A stretch of 64,000 bases of DNA from Alicyclobacillus fastidiosus (GCF_026651875.1 NZ_CP104067.1:5260501-5324500); one strand, 5' to 3'. Positions 1 to 8,795 are shown, counted from the stretch's first letter. Notes: generated by a model not told the origin, from the sequence alone. Made by a program: numbers and translations.

Positions 1-652
1 TGCGCGCGAGGTTGGGCTACACAAGAGTACGGCACATCGCCTGCTGCTGTCGCTACAGACAAAGGGGTTTGTTCGCAAACAGCCGGGATCGGACAAATAC
101 ATATTGGGCTGGAGTGTGCTCGAACTCCTCGGGAATGTGTACCTGTCAGACGAGTTGACGACATTGGCGCTGCCTGAAATGGCAAAGTTGCGGGATGTCA
201 CCGGCGAGACCGTGAGCCTCTACATTCGGTCAGGTATCGAACGAATTCGAGTTCAAGCCGTCGAGAGCAACGAACCGATTCGCAACGTGGTCGCCATCGG
301 AAAGAAATATCCGCTGTACATTGGCGCGTCCGGGAAAGTCCTGTTGGCATTTGCGGACGAAGCGGTGGTTGAAGAGGTTTTCTTGCGGGAACAAATCCCT
401 CTCGACTTCGCGCGTGAGGATTTGTTGCGCCAATTGGACAAAATACGCATAGATGGTTATGCCGTTAGCATCCAGGAACGGGATAATGGCGCTGCGGCCA
501 TTGCCGCTCCTGTGTTTGGCCGCAATCGTGAATGCATCGCTGCGTTATCCATTTCCGGACCTGTTTCTCGATTTACAGTCGATAAGATGAATCAATTTGT
601 CGACGCCCTGTGTGCATCGGCGGCCTGGCTCGCAAAGAGGCTCTCCCACTAA
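1..652 (+). CDS. IclR family transcriptional regulator, 5' end missing
   Basis: The reading frame is open from base 2, so the window starts inside the gene. The first visible residues (AREVGLHKSTAHRLLLSLQT) are the second half of the winged helix-turn-helix, ending in the wing region (KGFVRKQPGSDKYILG). The rest is the IclR effector-binding domain, with the conserved motifs IGASGKVLLAF and the stretch ending AALSISGP. Family members are homodimeric repressors or activators that bind small carbon metabolites. The dehydrogenase gene begins 80 bases downstream on the same strand, so IclR may regulate it; this is inferred from context only. Internal TTG/ATG codons are not the true start. Confidence 0.92.
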   Translation, partial: AREVGLHKSTAHRLLLSLQTKGFVRKQPGSDKYILGWSVLELLGNVYLSDELTTLALPEMAKLRDVTGETVSLYIRSGIERIRVQAVESNEPIRNVVAIGKKYPLYIGASGKVLLAFADEAVVEEVFLREQIPLDFAREDLLRQLDKIRIDGYAVSIQERDNGAAAIAAPVFGRNRECIAALSISGPVSRFTVDKMNQFVDALCASAAWLAKRLSH

Positions 653-731
653 GTGTTTGTGCGAATCCACCCGTTCTGCATTCGAATTCCACATACACCA
701 GCGCAAAAGTGAAGAAGTTGAGGTGAAAGGC

Positions 732-1817
732 ATGTCTAAACCAACCATCGTCGTGATGGAAGGCGACCAAACGGGTCAGGAGTTACTCGAGCAGGCCTTG
801 CGCGTGCTCTCCCCAGACGTGACCGGCTATGACGTCGCGTTTCAACGTTTTGACCTGAGCCTGGAAAACCGGCGCAAGACGAACAACCAAGTGGTTCATG
901 AAGCCGCCGCTGCCATGCGGGAAAGTGGCTTAGGACTCAAAGCGGCCACTATCACACCGGAGACAAAAGGCGACGTCGGGAGTCCGAACGCGATTTTGAG
1001 AAAAGAGATCAACGGTACGGTGATTGTGCGTACCGGCCGCCGCATCCCTGGAATCGCGCCCCCGGTTGGCGTATACTCTCCAATCTCCGTCGTTCGCATG
1101 GCCGTGGACGATGCCTATGGGGCTAAAGAATGGCGGGAGGAGACCGAGGACGGCGAATACGCGTTCCGCACGGAAAAAATCTCGCGTGCCGTTTGTAAGG
1201 GCGTGGCCAAATACGCGTTCCAGCACGCAAAGCGCTTGAACGCCAAAGTGTTTGGTGGTCCAAAATTCACCGTGAGCCCGATTTACGAGGGTATGTTCAA
1301 GGAAGAGCTGGATGCTGCGGCAAAGCAGTACTCTGACGTGCAATACGACCCTCAGCTCATCGACGCGACCTACGCCTTGTTGCTCGTTAAAGCAGGTGAG
1401 CCGCTCGTGATCCCGGCCCTCAACCGCGACGGGGATTGTCTGTCGGACTTGGTCCTTCAGATGTTCGGCTCCATCGCCGGATCGGAATCGATGTTGTTGG
1501 CACTCGACGACGACTTCCGCCCGAACGTCATCATGGCGGAAGCCCCGCACGGTACGGCGCCAAGTCTGTTCGGAAAGAACATCGCCAACCCGATGGCCAT
1601 GATTTTGGCTGGCGCGGCACTGCTTGGCTATCAAGATGACAAGCAAGCGCAATCCGTCTCCCGCGCCATCTACGAGAGTACGCTCGAGGCGATTATGGAA
1701 GGCACGCGCACGTCAGACCTAGGTGGCAGTTCGACGACTACCGAGTTCACCGATGAAGTGATTCGCCGCATTCGGACGAAACTTGAAGTCTGGAGCACAT
1801 TTGGCGACGGAATGTAA
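732..1817 (+). CDS. isocitrate/isopropylmalate-type beta-decarboxylating dehydrogenase
   Basis: A 361-residue member of the isocitrate/isopropylmalate/tartrate dehydrogenase family, which oxidises and decarboxylates 2-hydroxy acids with NAD(P). The start is the ATG at 732, preceded by GAGGTGA; the frame stays open upstream but without a ribosome site. Visible landmarks are the substrate-loop region SPNAILRKEINGTVIVRTG near residues 83-101, the metal-binding Asp region DGDCLSDLVLQMFGS, and the cofactor-loop motif AEAPHGTAPSLFGKNIANP. The substrate-loop arginine pattern matches neither classical isocitrate dehydrogenase nor LeuB (LRKxLDLYANLRP), so the substrate is uncertain; isocitrate, isopropylmalate, tartrate or malate analogues are possible. 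An IclR gene precedes it and a strong terminator follows. Confidence 0.88.
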   Translation: MSKPTIVVMEGDQTGQELLEQALRVLSPDVTGYDVAFQRFDLSLENRRKTNNQVVHEAAAAMRESGLGLKAATITPETKGDVGSPNAILRKEINGTVIVRTGRRIPGIAPPVGVYSPISVVRMAVDDAYGAKEWREETEDGEYAFRTEKISRAVCKGVAKYAFQHAKRLNAKVFGGPKFTVSPIYEGMFKEELDAAAKQYSDVQYDPQLIDATYALLLVKAGEPLVIPALNRDGDCLSDLVLQMFGSIAGSESMLLALDDDFRPNVIMAEAPHGTAPSLFGKNIANPMAMILAGAALLGYQDDKQAQSVSRAIYESTLEAIMEGTRTSDLGGSSTTTEFTDEVIRRIRTKLEVWSTFGDGM

Positions 1818-1836
1818 TGGTGAAAACAGTGCAGCA

Positions 1837-1883
1837 AGCCCGAGAGACAAGTCGAATGCGACCTTGTTCTCCGGGCTCTTTTT
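1837..1883 (+). terminator. Rho-independent terminator after the dehydrogenase gene
   Basis: Arms at 1837-1851 and 1863-1877 (AGCCCGAGAGACAAG against CTTGTTCTCCGGGCT, nearly perfect) are followed by CTTTTTG. It lies 20 bases after the dehydrogenase stop codon. Confidence 0.85.
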
Positions 1884-1977
1884 GTTGGCTTGATGGCCGT
1901 TTGCGGGCACCTGCCCAGCCGATCTACTGCGCCGCGGAATAGGCTGATGTCATCTAATCCTTCGTTAGGTGATGGTG

Positions 1978-3321
1978 ATGACAAAACGACAAAAGATGCC
2001 AGACTGGTTTGAGGAAATCGCTGCGGAATTTATGAAGCCACCCTATTTTCTGCAGGCCCAATTCGACGCGAAGTCGGGCCTGAACACAACCGCCGCGCAG
2101 GCCGCACAAGACGTTCCCCCCCGCTCCTTCGAGCCGCGCTCCGGCAATGGACAGCGGCGGTCCACCGCGGGTGGAGTCCGTCAGGCGTCAGCCGGCGTAC
2201 CTACCAGCGACGAGGAGGCGACATCAGACGTTCGCCACAGTGGTCCGGACCTCTGCCAAGCCCGGCCGCCAGGGACGCGCCCTCGGCGAAGTACGACTGC
2301 CTCCGGTGCCAATGATCCACTCGTGCCAGCGACCGTGCTTGAGCGGTACCCAATTGATGTGGACCGCAGGGAACAACTTCCCGACATCCTGCGCGTCGTC
2401 ACGGAAGACGAACAGCGGTATGCGGTCAAACGAACCACGATCTCACTGCCACACGTGTGGTTTATTCACAAAATGTTGAAATACGCACAAAAACAGGGAT
2501 TCACTCGATGCAGCAAACTGTTGATGACCAAAAAGAAGTCGCCTGGTGTGGTATATGGCGGAAATGTGTACTACGCTTCGGAGTGGATTGATGGACAACC
2601 TGCAAACTTCGCCTCTGCCGAGCACGTTGCGCAAACGGCCTATGCCCTTGCCCAATTTCACGAAGCCACGCGAGGTTTTACATCGGAAAAGTTCGTGCCA
2701 GAAGATGCGTTTGACCTGTTGGAGATGACGAAACAGCGGAATCGAGATCTGCGCCAACTGCTCTATCGCGCCGAGGCGATGAAAGACAAGGACGAATTCG
2801 ATCAGCTATTTGTATCGTTGAAATCCGCTCTGCAGGACGACGCCGCAGAGAGCCTTCAGTTGCTACAACAAAACGAATGCGCCGCTTTTTTAAGCCACGA
2901 CAAAACGCACCCAGGAATCTGTCATCTCGACGTCATCCCCGGGAACTGTCTGTACGCGCCCGACCACAATGTGCACCTCATCGACTTTGAACTGTCGACC
3001 TTTGCCCCGAGGGTTCTGGACATGGCACACCTCTTGCGGCGGAGCCTGCAGGTCAACAATTGGAGTGGAGACATCGCCTACGCGTGTTTTCTCCATTTTG
3101 ACACGGTCAAGTCGATACCGAAGGTGGAGTATCGGCTAGTTGAGGCCCTGTTGAAGTTCCCGTATCGCGCCTGGCGTTTGGCCCACACTCGCTACAACTT
3201 CTTCAAAGACCCGGCGCAAATCGACGATCTCCTGGCTTACGCAGACCAAGAGGCGCGTCGACAGTCGTTTTTAAAGTCATTTACGGCCCAAGTCCGCAGT
3301 CTGTCGGTCGGCGACGACTGA
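1978..3321 (+). CDS. CotS-like spore coat kinase-fold protein
   Basis: About 447 residues with an aminoglycoside-phosphotransferase/CotS-type kinase fold. Visible motifs are the catalytic loop HLDVIPGN (H-x-D-x4-N) and the metal-binding LIDFELS. The CotS/YsxE/YutH group are spore-associated kinase-like proteins, so a role in the spore coat is likely, but the phosphate acceptor is unknown. Residues roughly 25-120 form an Arg/Pro/Ser-rich low-complexity segment ahead of the kinase fold, which I do not recognise from CotS. Four possible starts (GTG 1969, ATG 1972, GTG 1975, ATG 1978) share one AGGTGA site; spacing favours 1978. The 3' end overlaps the convergent ogt gene by 45 bases. Confidence 0.8.
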   Translation: MTKRQKMPDWFEEIAAEFMKPPYFLQAQFDAKSGLNTTAAQAAQDVPPRSFEPRSGNGQRRSTAGGVRQASAGVPTSDEEATSDVRHSGPDLCQARPPGTRPRRSTTASGANDPLVPATVLERYPIDVDRREQLPDILRVVTEDEQRYAVKRTTISLPHVWFIHKMLKYAQKQGFTRCSKLLMTKKKSPGVVYGGNVYYASEWIDGQPANFASAEHVAQTAYALAQFHEATRGFTSEKFVPEDAFDLLEMTKQRNRDLRQLLYRAEAMKDKDEFDQLFVSLKSALQDDAAESLQLLQQNECAAFLSHDKTHPGICHLDVIPGNCLYAPDHNVHLIDFELSTFAPRVLDMAHLLRRSLQVNNWSGDIAYACFLHFDTVKSIPKVEYRLVEALLKFPYRAWRLAHTRYNFFKDPAQIDDLLAYADQEARRQSFLKSFTAQVRSLSVGDD

Positions 3322-3840
3322 CCGCTCGTGATGCAGCAAAGAGGCTTTCAAATCGGTCTCACTGCCCGCGTAGCCGACTAGCGCACCGTTCGCCCCGATG
3401 ACGCGGTGGCACGGAATGACCACCGCAATGCGGTTCGCCCGATTGGCCTGCCCAACTGCGCGAACCGCGAGTGGGTTGCCAATGTGCACCGCCAATTCGC
3501 TGTAGGACCAAGTCTGTCCATACGGGATAGCGCGGAGTCCAGCCCAGACCGCCTCTTGAAACGGGGTTCCCTGGTACACCAATGGCACGCGAAACTGTTC
3601 CGCGCCCCGATGAAAGTACGCATGTAGTTCCGCTTCCGCCTGGTCCGCAAACGTTCGAGCGCGATCCCCCGCTCTGCACTTGTCCAAAAGTGCCTGAAAC
3701 CGATGGAGTGTCCCCCAACTGGCATACATCAATCCGCTTTCACAAGTCATGATAGAGAACGGGCCAAACGGGGTATCCACGGTTCGTCCGCACACTTCAC
3801 CGATAGACATCTTGAGGATGCTGCGTTCAATCGTGTTCAT
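3277..3840 (-). CDS. ogt: methylated-DNA--[protein]-cysteine S-methyltransferase
   Basis: A 187-residue suicide repair protein that moves alkyl groups from O6-alkylguanine to its own cysteine. The active-site motif IPCHRV is present with Cys at about residue 144, followed by the usual IGANGALVGYAGS helix region. The N-terminal ribonuclease-like domain is short, as in Ogt/AdaB. The ATG at 3840 has GGAGG six bases upstream and overlaps the end of queG by 14 bases, so the two are probably co-translated. The frame extends further upstream, but that part only reads through queG. Confidence 0.93.
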   Translation of the reverse strand: MNTIERSILKMSIGEVCGRTVDTPFGPFSIMTCESGLMYASWGTLHRFQALLDKCRAGDRARTFADQAEAELHAYFHRGAEQFRVPLVYQGTPFQEAVWAGLRAIPYGQTWSYSELAVHIGNPLAVRAVGQANRANRIAVVIPCHRVIGANGALVGYAGSETDLKASLLHHERSVVADRQTADLGRK

Positions 3841-4981
3841 GACAGGCCTCCAGTGCATTTCGCAATTCTTCTCGAACGACGTCATCCGCCTCGGCGTCGA
3901 GCGCCGTGGAGAGCGCCTGCGATGCCTCTGGGCCGCCCAGTTTGCCGAGTGCCCACGCCGCACTCGACCGCAACTCGGTTCGCTCACTCGCCAAAAATGG
4001 GACCAACTCCGGCACCGCCCCGCGAACTCCCGTGTTGCCGAGCGCGATGAGCGCGTTTCGTTGAAGGGTGCGAAGCCCTCGCCACGCCATCGCCGTATGT
4101 CCAAACTTGCGCATGAATTGTCGATTCGACATGTGCAGAAGTTCCACGAGATCAGGATACGCCAACTCGTCACTCGGCCCAAATGCATCGACGTGGGACG
4201 GCTCAACATCTCGATTGAATGGACATGTCGACTGGCATACATCGCACCCCCAGACTCGACGGCCCAATTTGTCTCGAAATTCGAGGGGAATGACGCCCTT
4301 CATCTGTGTAACATACGATAGACAACGAGTCGCATCAATGACGCCGGGTGCGAGAATCGCTCCTGTAGGACATGCCTGCAAACATCGCTTACACGTGCCG
4401 CACAGGGCACCGACGCTCGGGGGATTTGCGGTGATGGGGGGAATGGCGAGATCGACAAGCATGGCGCCCAGAAACACGTAAGAGCCGTGTTTGTGGCTGT
4501 AGAACATCGCATTTTTTCCGATCCAGCCGAGACCCGCACGCTCGGCTATTCGCCGATCCACGAGCGGCGAGGTGTCGACGGACAGCTTCATGTCGATGTC
4601 CCGACCGACAGCCGCCTCCATCCGTCGATGCAGAGCCCGAAGCTTGTCCGCCAAAACGCGATGATAATCGATTCCATAAGTGTAGTGGGACGTCAGCCCG
4701 TAGGTGCGCCCACTTGGGTGCGAGCGGGCGGTGCGCGCCCCTTCCTCGGTCAGATACGGAAGGGCGATGACGACGATGGATACCGCTGTGTCCATCCACA
4801 AAAGAGGATTGATCCTCGCCTGGATATCCTCCGCTTCAAAACCCGTGCGGCCGCGACTGGCGTACGATTCAAGCCACGGAATCAACTCTGGAAACGGAGA
4901 AGTATCGGTCACTCCGATATCGTCGATGCCCTCTTCCCTAGCCAGCGCTTGCAGCGCGAGTAGGTCAAACTGAGCGCTCAT
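3827..4981 (-). CDS. queG: epoxyqueuosine reductase QueG with C-terminal HEAT repeats
   Basis: A 384-residue iron-sulfur and cobalamin-dependent enzyme that reduces epoxyqueuosine to queuosine in tRNA. It shows the conserved DTSPLVDRRIAERAGLGWIGKN region (about residues 130-155) and two ferredoxin-type clusters, CGTCKRCLQACPTG and CDVCQSTCPFNRD. The tail has HEAT-like repeats (RNALIALGNTGV; SSAAWALGKLGG), common in QueG and used for tRNA contact. The ATG at 4981 overlaps the rnhA stop as ATGA, indicating translational coupling. Second gene of an rnhA-queG-ogt operon. Confidence 0.95.
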   Translation of the reverse strand: MSAQFDLLALQALAREEGIDDIGVTDTSPFPELIPWLESYASRGRTGFEAEDIQARINPLLWMDTAVSIVVIALPYLTEEGARTARSHPSGRTYGLTSHYTYGIDYHRVLADKLRALHRRMEAAVGRDIDMKLSVDTSPLVDRRIAERAGLGWIGKNAMFYSHKHGSYVFLGAMLVDLAIPPITANPPSVGALCGTCKRCLQACPTGAILAPGVIDATRCLSYVTQMKGVIPLEFRDKLGRRVWGCDVCQSTCPFNRDVEPSHVDAFGPSDELAYPDLVELLHMSNRQFMRKFGHTAMAWRGLRTLQRNALIALGNTGVRGAVPELVPFLASERTELRSSAAWALGKLGGPEASQALSTALDAEADDVVREELRNALEACHEHD

Positions 4982-5421
4982 CGAGGGATGGCCGCCCTCG
5001 CCAGTTCGTCGCACCGCTCGTTCCACGCGACACCCGCGTGGCCCTTGACCTTTTTCAATTGCACCTGATGGGGTGCCATCGCCGCAAGTAATGCCTCCCA
5101 CAGGTCTCGATTCTGAACGGCGTCACCCTTACTGTTCCGCCAGCCGTTCTTTTGCCAGTTGACGTACCACTTTTGCTGGAAGCAATTCACCACATACGCG
5201 GAATCGGAGTAGACGACCACTTCACACGGCTGCTTCAAGACCTGGAGCGCCCCGATCACGGCCATGATCTCCATCCTCTGATTCGTCGTGTGCACCTCGC
5301 CACCAGACACTTCCTTGATGTGCTCCCCATATTTCAAGACGGCTGCCCACCCCCCGGGGCCGGGATTCTTTGAGCATGCGCCGTCCGTGTAGACGACAAC
5401 TTCCTTCACTGCGTCACTCAC
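4978..5421 (-). CDS. rnhA: ribonuclease HI
   Basis: A 147-residue enzyme that cuts the RNA strand of RNA-DNA hybrids. The catalytic acidic residues are recognisable: Asp in YTDGACSKNPG (D13), Glu in NQRMEIMAVIGAL (E51), Asp in YSDSAYVV (D73) and the C-terminal Asp in ERCDELARAA. The basic helix and handle region (QKWYVNWQKNGWRNSKG) is present, as in E. coli-type RNase HI. It starts with GTG, with GGAGG ten bases upstream, and is first in the operon with queG and ogt. Confidence 0.95.
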   Translation of the reverse strand: MSDAVKEVVVYTDGACSKNPGPGGWAAVLKYGEHIKEVSGGEVHTTNQRMEIMAVIGALQVLKQPCEVVVYSDSAYVVNCFQQKWYVNWQKNGWRNSKGDAVQNRDLWEALLAAMAPHQVQLKKVKGHAGVAWNERCDELARAAIPR

Positions 5422-5510
5422 GCCTTGGCAACCTCCTCGATGACAAGGCTATCGCCCGTGGAACAAGAACAAACCGTTCCACGCCTTGCCGTTCGCTCCC
5501 AGCATATAAC

Positions 5511-5537
5511 GATGGGGTGAGTCGGTCAAACCCCATC
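5511..5537 (-). terminator. possible terminator of the germination operon
   Basis: Perfect 8-base arms (GATGGGGT / ACCCCATC) at 5511-5518 and 5530-5537 sit just after the last gene of the germination operon. The following U-tract is weak (GTTATAT). Confidence 0.35.
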
Positions 5538-5561
5538 ATCTGCCCACCGCCCCCGGCGTAT

Positions 5562-5735
5562 TCAGTTCAAGAGCTTCCAAATCGTCGCGCCGCTCGCAAA
5601 CAGCGTCACGACCCCGAGGAGGGCTGCGGATGTCGCGGCCACGAGGTGCTTTTGACTACTCATCCAACGCGTAAACGACATCGTGTAGATAAAGATGATC
5701 ACAGGAATGACCATGGCCAGGATAAATCTAAGCAT
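5562..5735 (-). CDS. two-helix small membrane protein, candidate germinant-receptor D subunit
   Basis: 57 residues starting MLRFILAMVIPVIIF, with AAGGAGG at good spacing before the ATG at 5735. Two hydrophobic helices (about residues 3-20 and 30-50) flank a short polar loop (RWMSSQKHL). The gene overlaps the end of the gerAB-like gene by 8 bases and closes the operon. Small two-helix D-subunit proteins encoded beside ger operons are known in Bacillus and modulate receptor function, and this fits that pattern by size, topology and position. Assignment is by context; I recognise no sequence signature. Confidence 0.7.
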   Translation of the reverse strand: MLRFILAMVIPVIIFIYTMSFTRWMSSQKHLVAATSAALLGVVTLFASGATIWKLLN

Positions 5736-6882
5736 GGCGAACGCTCCTCCTTCGTCTTCGCCTGTCTCCGGGCCCGTCGTGTGGGCCTCGCAGACCACGG
5801 CGCAACACGCCGATGAACAACACCGCGATAGGCAATGCGAAGACAATCACCCAACCCCAACTCATCAAATACCTCCCGTCCACGTTTACCACTTGCACCC
5901 AGTTGTCGGCCCACATGGCGATGGACCAGGACAGCAGGGAGAGAACCGGGATAGCAGGCCGATAAGTAGGCCAACCGAACGCCTTCCCCAAAAGGTACGC
6001 CGAGCACCACAGCGTCACGGCCATTTTGACGGTGGCAGAGGTGACCCAGAGAAAGATGAAGACGCTCTCCATCCTCTGAAAGAAGGGTCCGAGGTAGATA
6101 AGCCGCGCCAATCGGTACAGGGCGAACGAAACTTGTTCCGACTCCACCGCTGGGAACACCATGTGATAGGTGACGATGAGAAACGTCAGCAGCAACGTCG
6201 ACACCGTGATGCTCACCGAACCGATTTGGCGCATCTGTCTGGGATCATGTGCGTGTTTGTAGATAATGGTCAGCAACAGCACGTTAGAGAATACTGCGCT
6301 GTATCTAAAGGACCCGTTCAAAACGTGGTTGACTCCTGTACCCCAAATCGGTAACAGAAAGGACACATGCCACCAATTCATCGTGGCCACGCACACGCCA
6401 ATCAGCCCAATCAGGAGGATTGGCAAGAAGATATACGCGGTACGGCAGATTCCTTCGAGTCCTGCGTACGCAATATAGCCAACGGCCGCCATAAACACTC
6501 CACCGACCAGCAATATCGGTGTGGAGGGCAGCACGGTGCTGATCACGTTCTCCGTGAATTCGCGCACGACGACTGCTGTGGTGCACAGGAAGTAGGCCGC
6601 AAACACGATGGCGATGAGCGCGGCACCGATTCTCCCGAATATTTCCTTGCTGACTTCGACGATGTCCAATTGGTGAAAGTACTTGCGCAACACCCACTCC
6701 ACCAGAAAAAATAGGACGAGCGTCATCATCCCTGAGATAATCGGCTCCATCCACGCCGCTTCATAAGCAGATTGACTGACGTATTGCGGATACGTGAGGA
6801 ACGCGTTCGTTGCGACCACGATGATGAGCATCGCCGTCAACTGATTGGCAGTGATTCGGGCTTTCTGCTGCTGGTCTTTCAC
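5728..6882 (-). CDS. GerAB-type spore germination permease subunit
   Basis: A 384-residue polytopic inner-membrane protein of the spore germination (GerB, APC-superfamily) family, with about ten hydrophobic segments and the characteristic N-terminus ITANQLTAMLIIVVATNAFL. B subunits bind the germinant and form the receptor with the A subunit. It starts with GTG at 6882, overlapping the upstream A-subunit stop as GTGA. The C-terminus is unusually Arg-rich (GDRRRRRRSVRHA) and runs into the next small gene. Confidence 0.9.
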   Translation of the reverse strand: MKDQQQKARITANQLTAMLIIVVATNAFLTYPQYVSQSAYEAAWMEPIISGMMTLVLFFLVEWVLRKYFHQLDIVEVSKEIFGRIGAALIAIVFAAYFLCTTAVVVREFTENVISTVLPSTPILLVGGVFMAAVGYIAYAGLEGICRTAYIFLPILLIGLIGVCVATMNWWHVSFLLPIWGTGVNHVLNGSFRYSAVFSNVLLLTIIYKHAHDPRQMRQIGSVSITVSTLLLTFLIVTYHMVFPAVESEQVSFALYRLARLIYLGPFFQRMESVFIFLWVTSATVKMAVTLWCSAYLLGKAFGWPTYRPAIPVLSLLSWSIAMWADNWVQVVNVDGRYLMSWGWVIVFALPIAVLFIGVLRRGLRGPHDGPGDRRRRRRSVRHA

Positions 6883-8687
6883 GATTTGTCACTCCCCTTC
6901 TTATCGGCGCCCTTGCGCGCGCCTGTGTCCGAACTCCATGGCCTTGTAATCGGTTGTTGTCTCCAACTGCGAAGAGGATTCAAAAATACAGGTCGACGAT
7001 TCATCGTGTACACGGGCCCGCGCAACAACACGTCCCTGGAACTTCCTTTACTCGGGGCGATAGGGGAGAGAATCGGAACGCCAAACGACTTCTGCATCGA
7101 CAAGCGCACCGCGTAGACGCAGCAGAGAATCGCGATGCCGTAGAAGCCCAAAACAGCAGCGGCCAACAAGAATAAAAAGCGAGTGATTCGAATCGCCATA
7201 CTCAGTTCGTAATTCGGTATGGCGAATCCCGCCAACGCCGTGGTCGCCACCACGATTACCAACAAGGGACTGACGATGCCCGCCTGAACTGCCGCTTGTC
7301 CAATAATGAGCGCCCCCACAATACCGATGGTGGGACCGATGACAGAAGGGATGCGAATCCCGGCCTCGCGGATCAGTTCGATGGCGAACTCCATGAGTAA
7401 AATTTCGACGATAACAGGAAAGGGAACTTGTTCGCGACTTCCCGCGATGGCGAGCATCAAGTCGGTCGGCAGCATTTCTGGGTGGTAGTTCGTCACCGCG
7501 ACGTACAACGCCGGGAATAGCAACGCCACGAACAGGGCCACCCAGCGAAGACAGCGGATAAACGTCCCCGCCTGGAAACGAAGATTGGCGTCCTCCGAGG
7601 TGTGAACCATCGAATATAGGACAACCGGTGCGATTAAGACATACGGGTTGTTGCCAACGAATATCGCGGCGTACCCTTCTGCCAAGGATGCCGCAACCCT
7701 GTCCGGCCGCTCCGTCGACAACACCTGCGGGATGAGCCTACTCGGCTGATCCTCGATGAACTGTTCTAACATTCCCGCGCTCGAGACATAATCCACGTCA
7801 ATCGCCTTGATCCGCCGGCGCACTTCGCGAACGAGTTTCGGATTCGTCACGCCGTGCACGTACATGACTGCCACGTCGATGGTGGCGAGGTTGCCGACGC
7901 TGTAGATCTCAGTGACCAAATGCTCGGAACGGAATCGAGCGCGGACCAGCCCCGTGTTGGCCCGAAAGCTCTCCGTAAACGAGTCGTGCGCCCCTCGCAC
8001 CACCGCCTCCGCCTGCGGTGGTCCTATAGAGCGATGTTCCCATCCTTTGGTCTCGACCGATAAAGCGCGGTTGCAACCGTCGAGCAACACGGCGGTCGAT
8101 CCCGACAACACCGTTTGTACCACCTCCGACCACTTTTCCAGCATAGCCGTCTGATTGCTTGTCAAGATTTTCTCCGCGATGTACTCCATATTCCGACGAG
8201 GTTCGTCGTGGACAAACTCGGTGAATAGCATCAAGCGCTCGAGAATGTCCTGATTGATTACGGTTTTGTCCGCCATCCCGTCGATAAATACCGCGAGCCC
8301 CCGCCACGGTTTCTTGGTCTGTACCCCAACGCTAAACTCGCGGACGACGATGTCCTTGTTCTGCGGCAGATGAAAGAACCGTTCGATTCGTGCCTTCATC
8401 TCGTCTATCGAGACGGGCAAATCCTCATCCTGGCCGACGTGCGATTTTCGTACTGCTTCGTTATATTCGTCTGTCCCTCTGCGGATAAATTCGCGCATCG
8501 ACACGGGGCGCCTTGTCTCCGTCTTGTTTTCGTCCGTATCGAAGTCGATGACTTCGGGGGTCTGCTTATTGCCGTCGGCCTCGTAACTCGTATCCGATTC
8601 GTCGTCAACGAGCGTAAATTGTTGGTCCAGGACGGTGTCGTCCACTGTAACCAAGCGCTTTAACAAGGAAGTGAATCTGCTCTGCAC
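6879..8687 (-). CDS. GerAA-type spore germination protein, A subunit
   Basis: 602 residues of the GerA family: a long soluble N-terminal part (about 1-370, beginning with an acidic linker rich in D/E) followed by about five membrane segments (for example ALFVALLFPALYVAVTNYHP, and LIREAGIRIPSVIGPTIGIV). In family members this forms the oligomeric channel of the nutrient germinant receptor in the spore inner membrane. It starts with GTG at 8687 after GGGAGG. The tail is basic (GADKKGSDKS). Operon order here is A, B, then a two-helix protein; no lipoprotein C subunit is encoded. Confidence 0.93.
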   Translation of the reverse strand: MQSRFTSLLKRLVTVDDTVLDQQFTLVDDESDTSYEADGNKQTPEVIDFDTDENKTETRRPVSMREFIRRGTDEYNEAVRKSHVGQDEDLPVSIDEMKARIERFFHLPQNKDIVVREFSVGVQTKKPWRGLAVFIDGMADKTVINQDILERLMLFTEFVHDEPRRNMEYIAEKILTSNQTAMLEKWSEVVQTVLSGSTAVLLDGCNRALSVETKGWEHRSIGPPQAEAVVRGAHDSFTESFRANTGLVRARFRSEHLVTEIYSVGNLATIDVAVMYVHGVTNPKLVREVRRRIKAIDVDYVSSAGMLEQFIEDQPSRLIPQVLSTERPDRVAASLAEGYAAIFVGNNPYVLIAPVVLYSMVHTSEDANLRFQAGTFIRCLRWVALFVALLFPALYVAVTNYHPEMLPTDLMLAIAGSREQVPFPVIVEILLMEFAIELIREAGIRIPSVIGPTIGIVGALIIGQAAVQAGIVSPLLVIVVATTALAGFAIPNYELSMAIRITRFLFLLAAAVLGFYGIAILCCVYAVRLSMQKSFGVPILSPIAPSKGSSRDVLLRGPVYTMNRRPVFLNPLRSWRQQPITRPWSSDTGARKGADKKGSDKS

Positions 8688-8719
8688 GAGTGTTTCCTCC
8701 CGGTCCTAGAATCTCCATA

Positions 8720-8749
8720 TATCCTGTGACACCGGTGCAGAGCTTATGC
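8720..8749 (-). promoter_or_regulatory. candidate sigma-G promoter of the germination operon
   Basis: On the minus strand GCATA (8745-8749), an 18-base spacer and CAGGATA (8720-8726) closely match the sigma-G pattern GMATR-N18-CATnnTA, with one mismatch. It ends 33 bases before the GTG start. Sigma-G is the known forespore sigma factor for ger operons. Confidence 0.5.
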
Positions 8750-8795
8750 TTCCTTGAAAATATGCGGTCGAGGGGTTGGTGTGGGAGAACAGGGG

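Noticed and set aside
930-1652. 240-residue frame opposite the dehydrogenase gene
   Set aside because: Antisense shadow of a well-supported gene.
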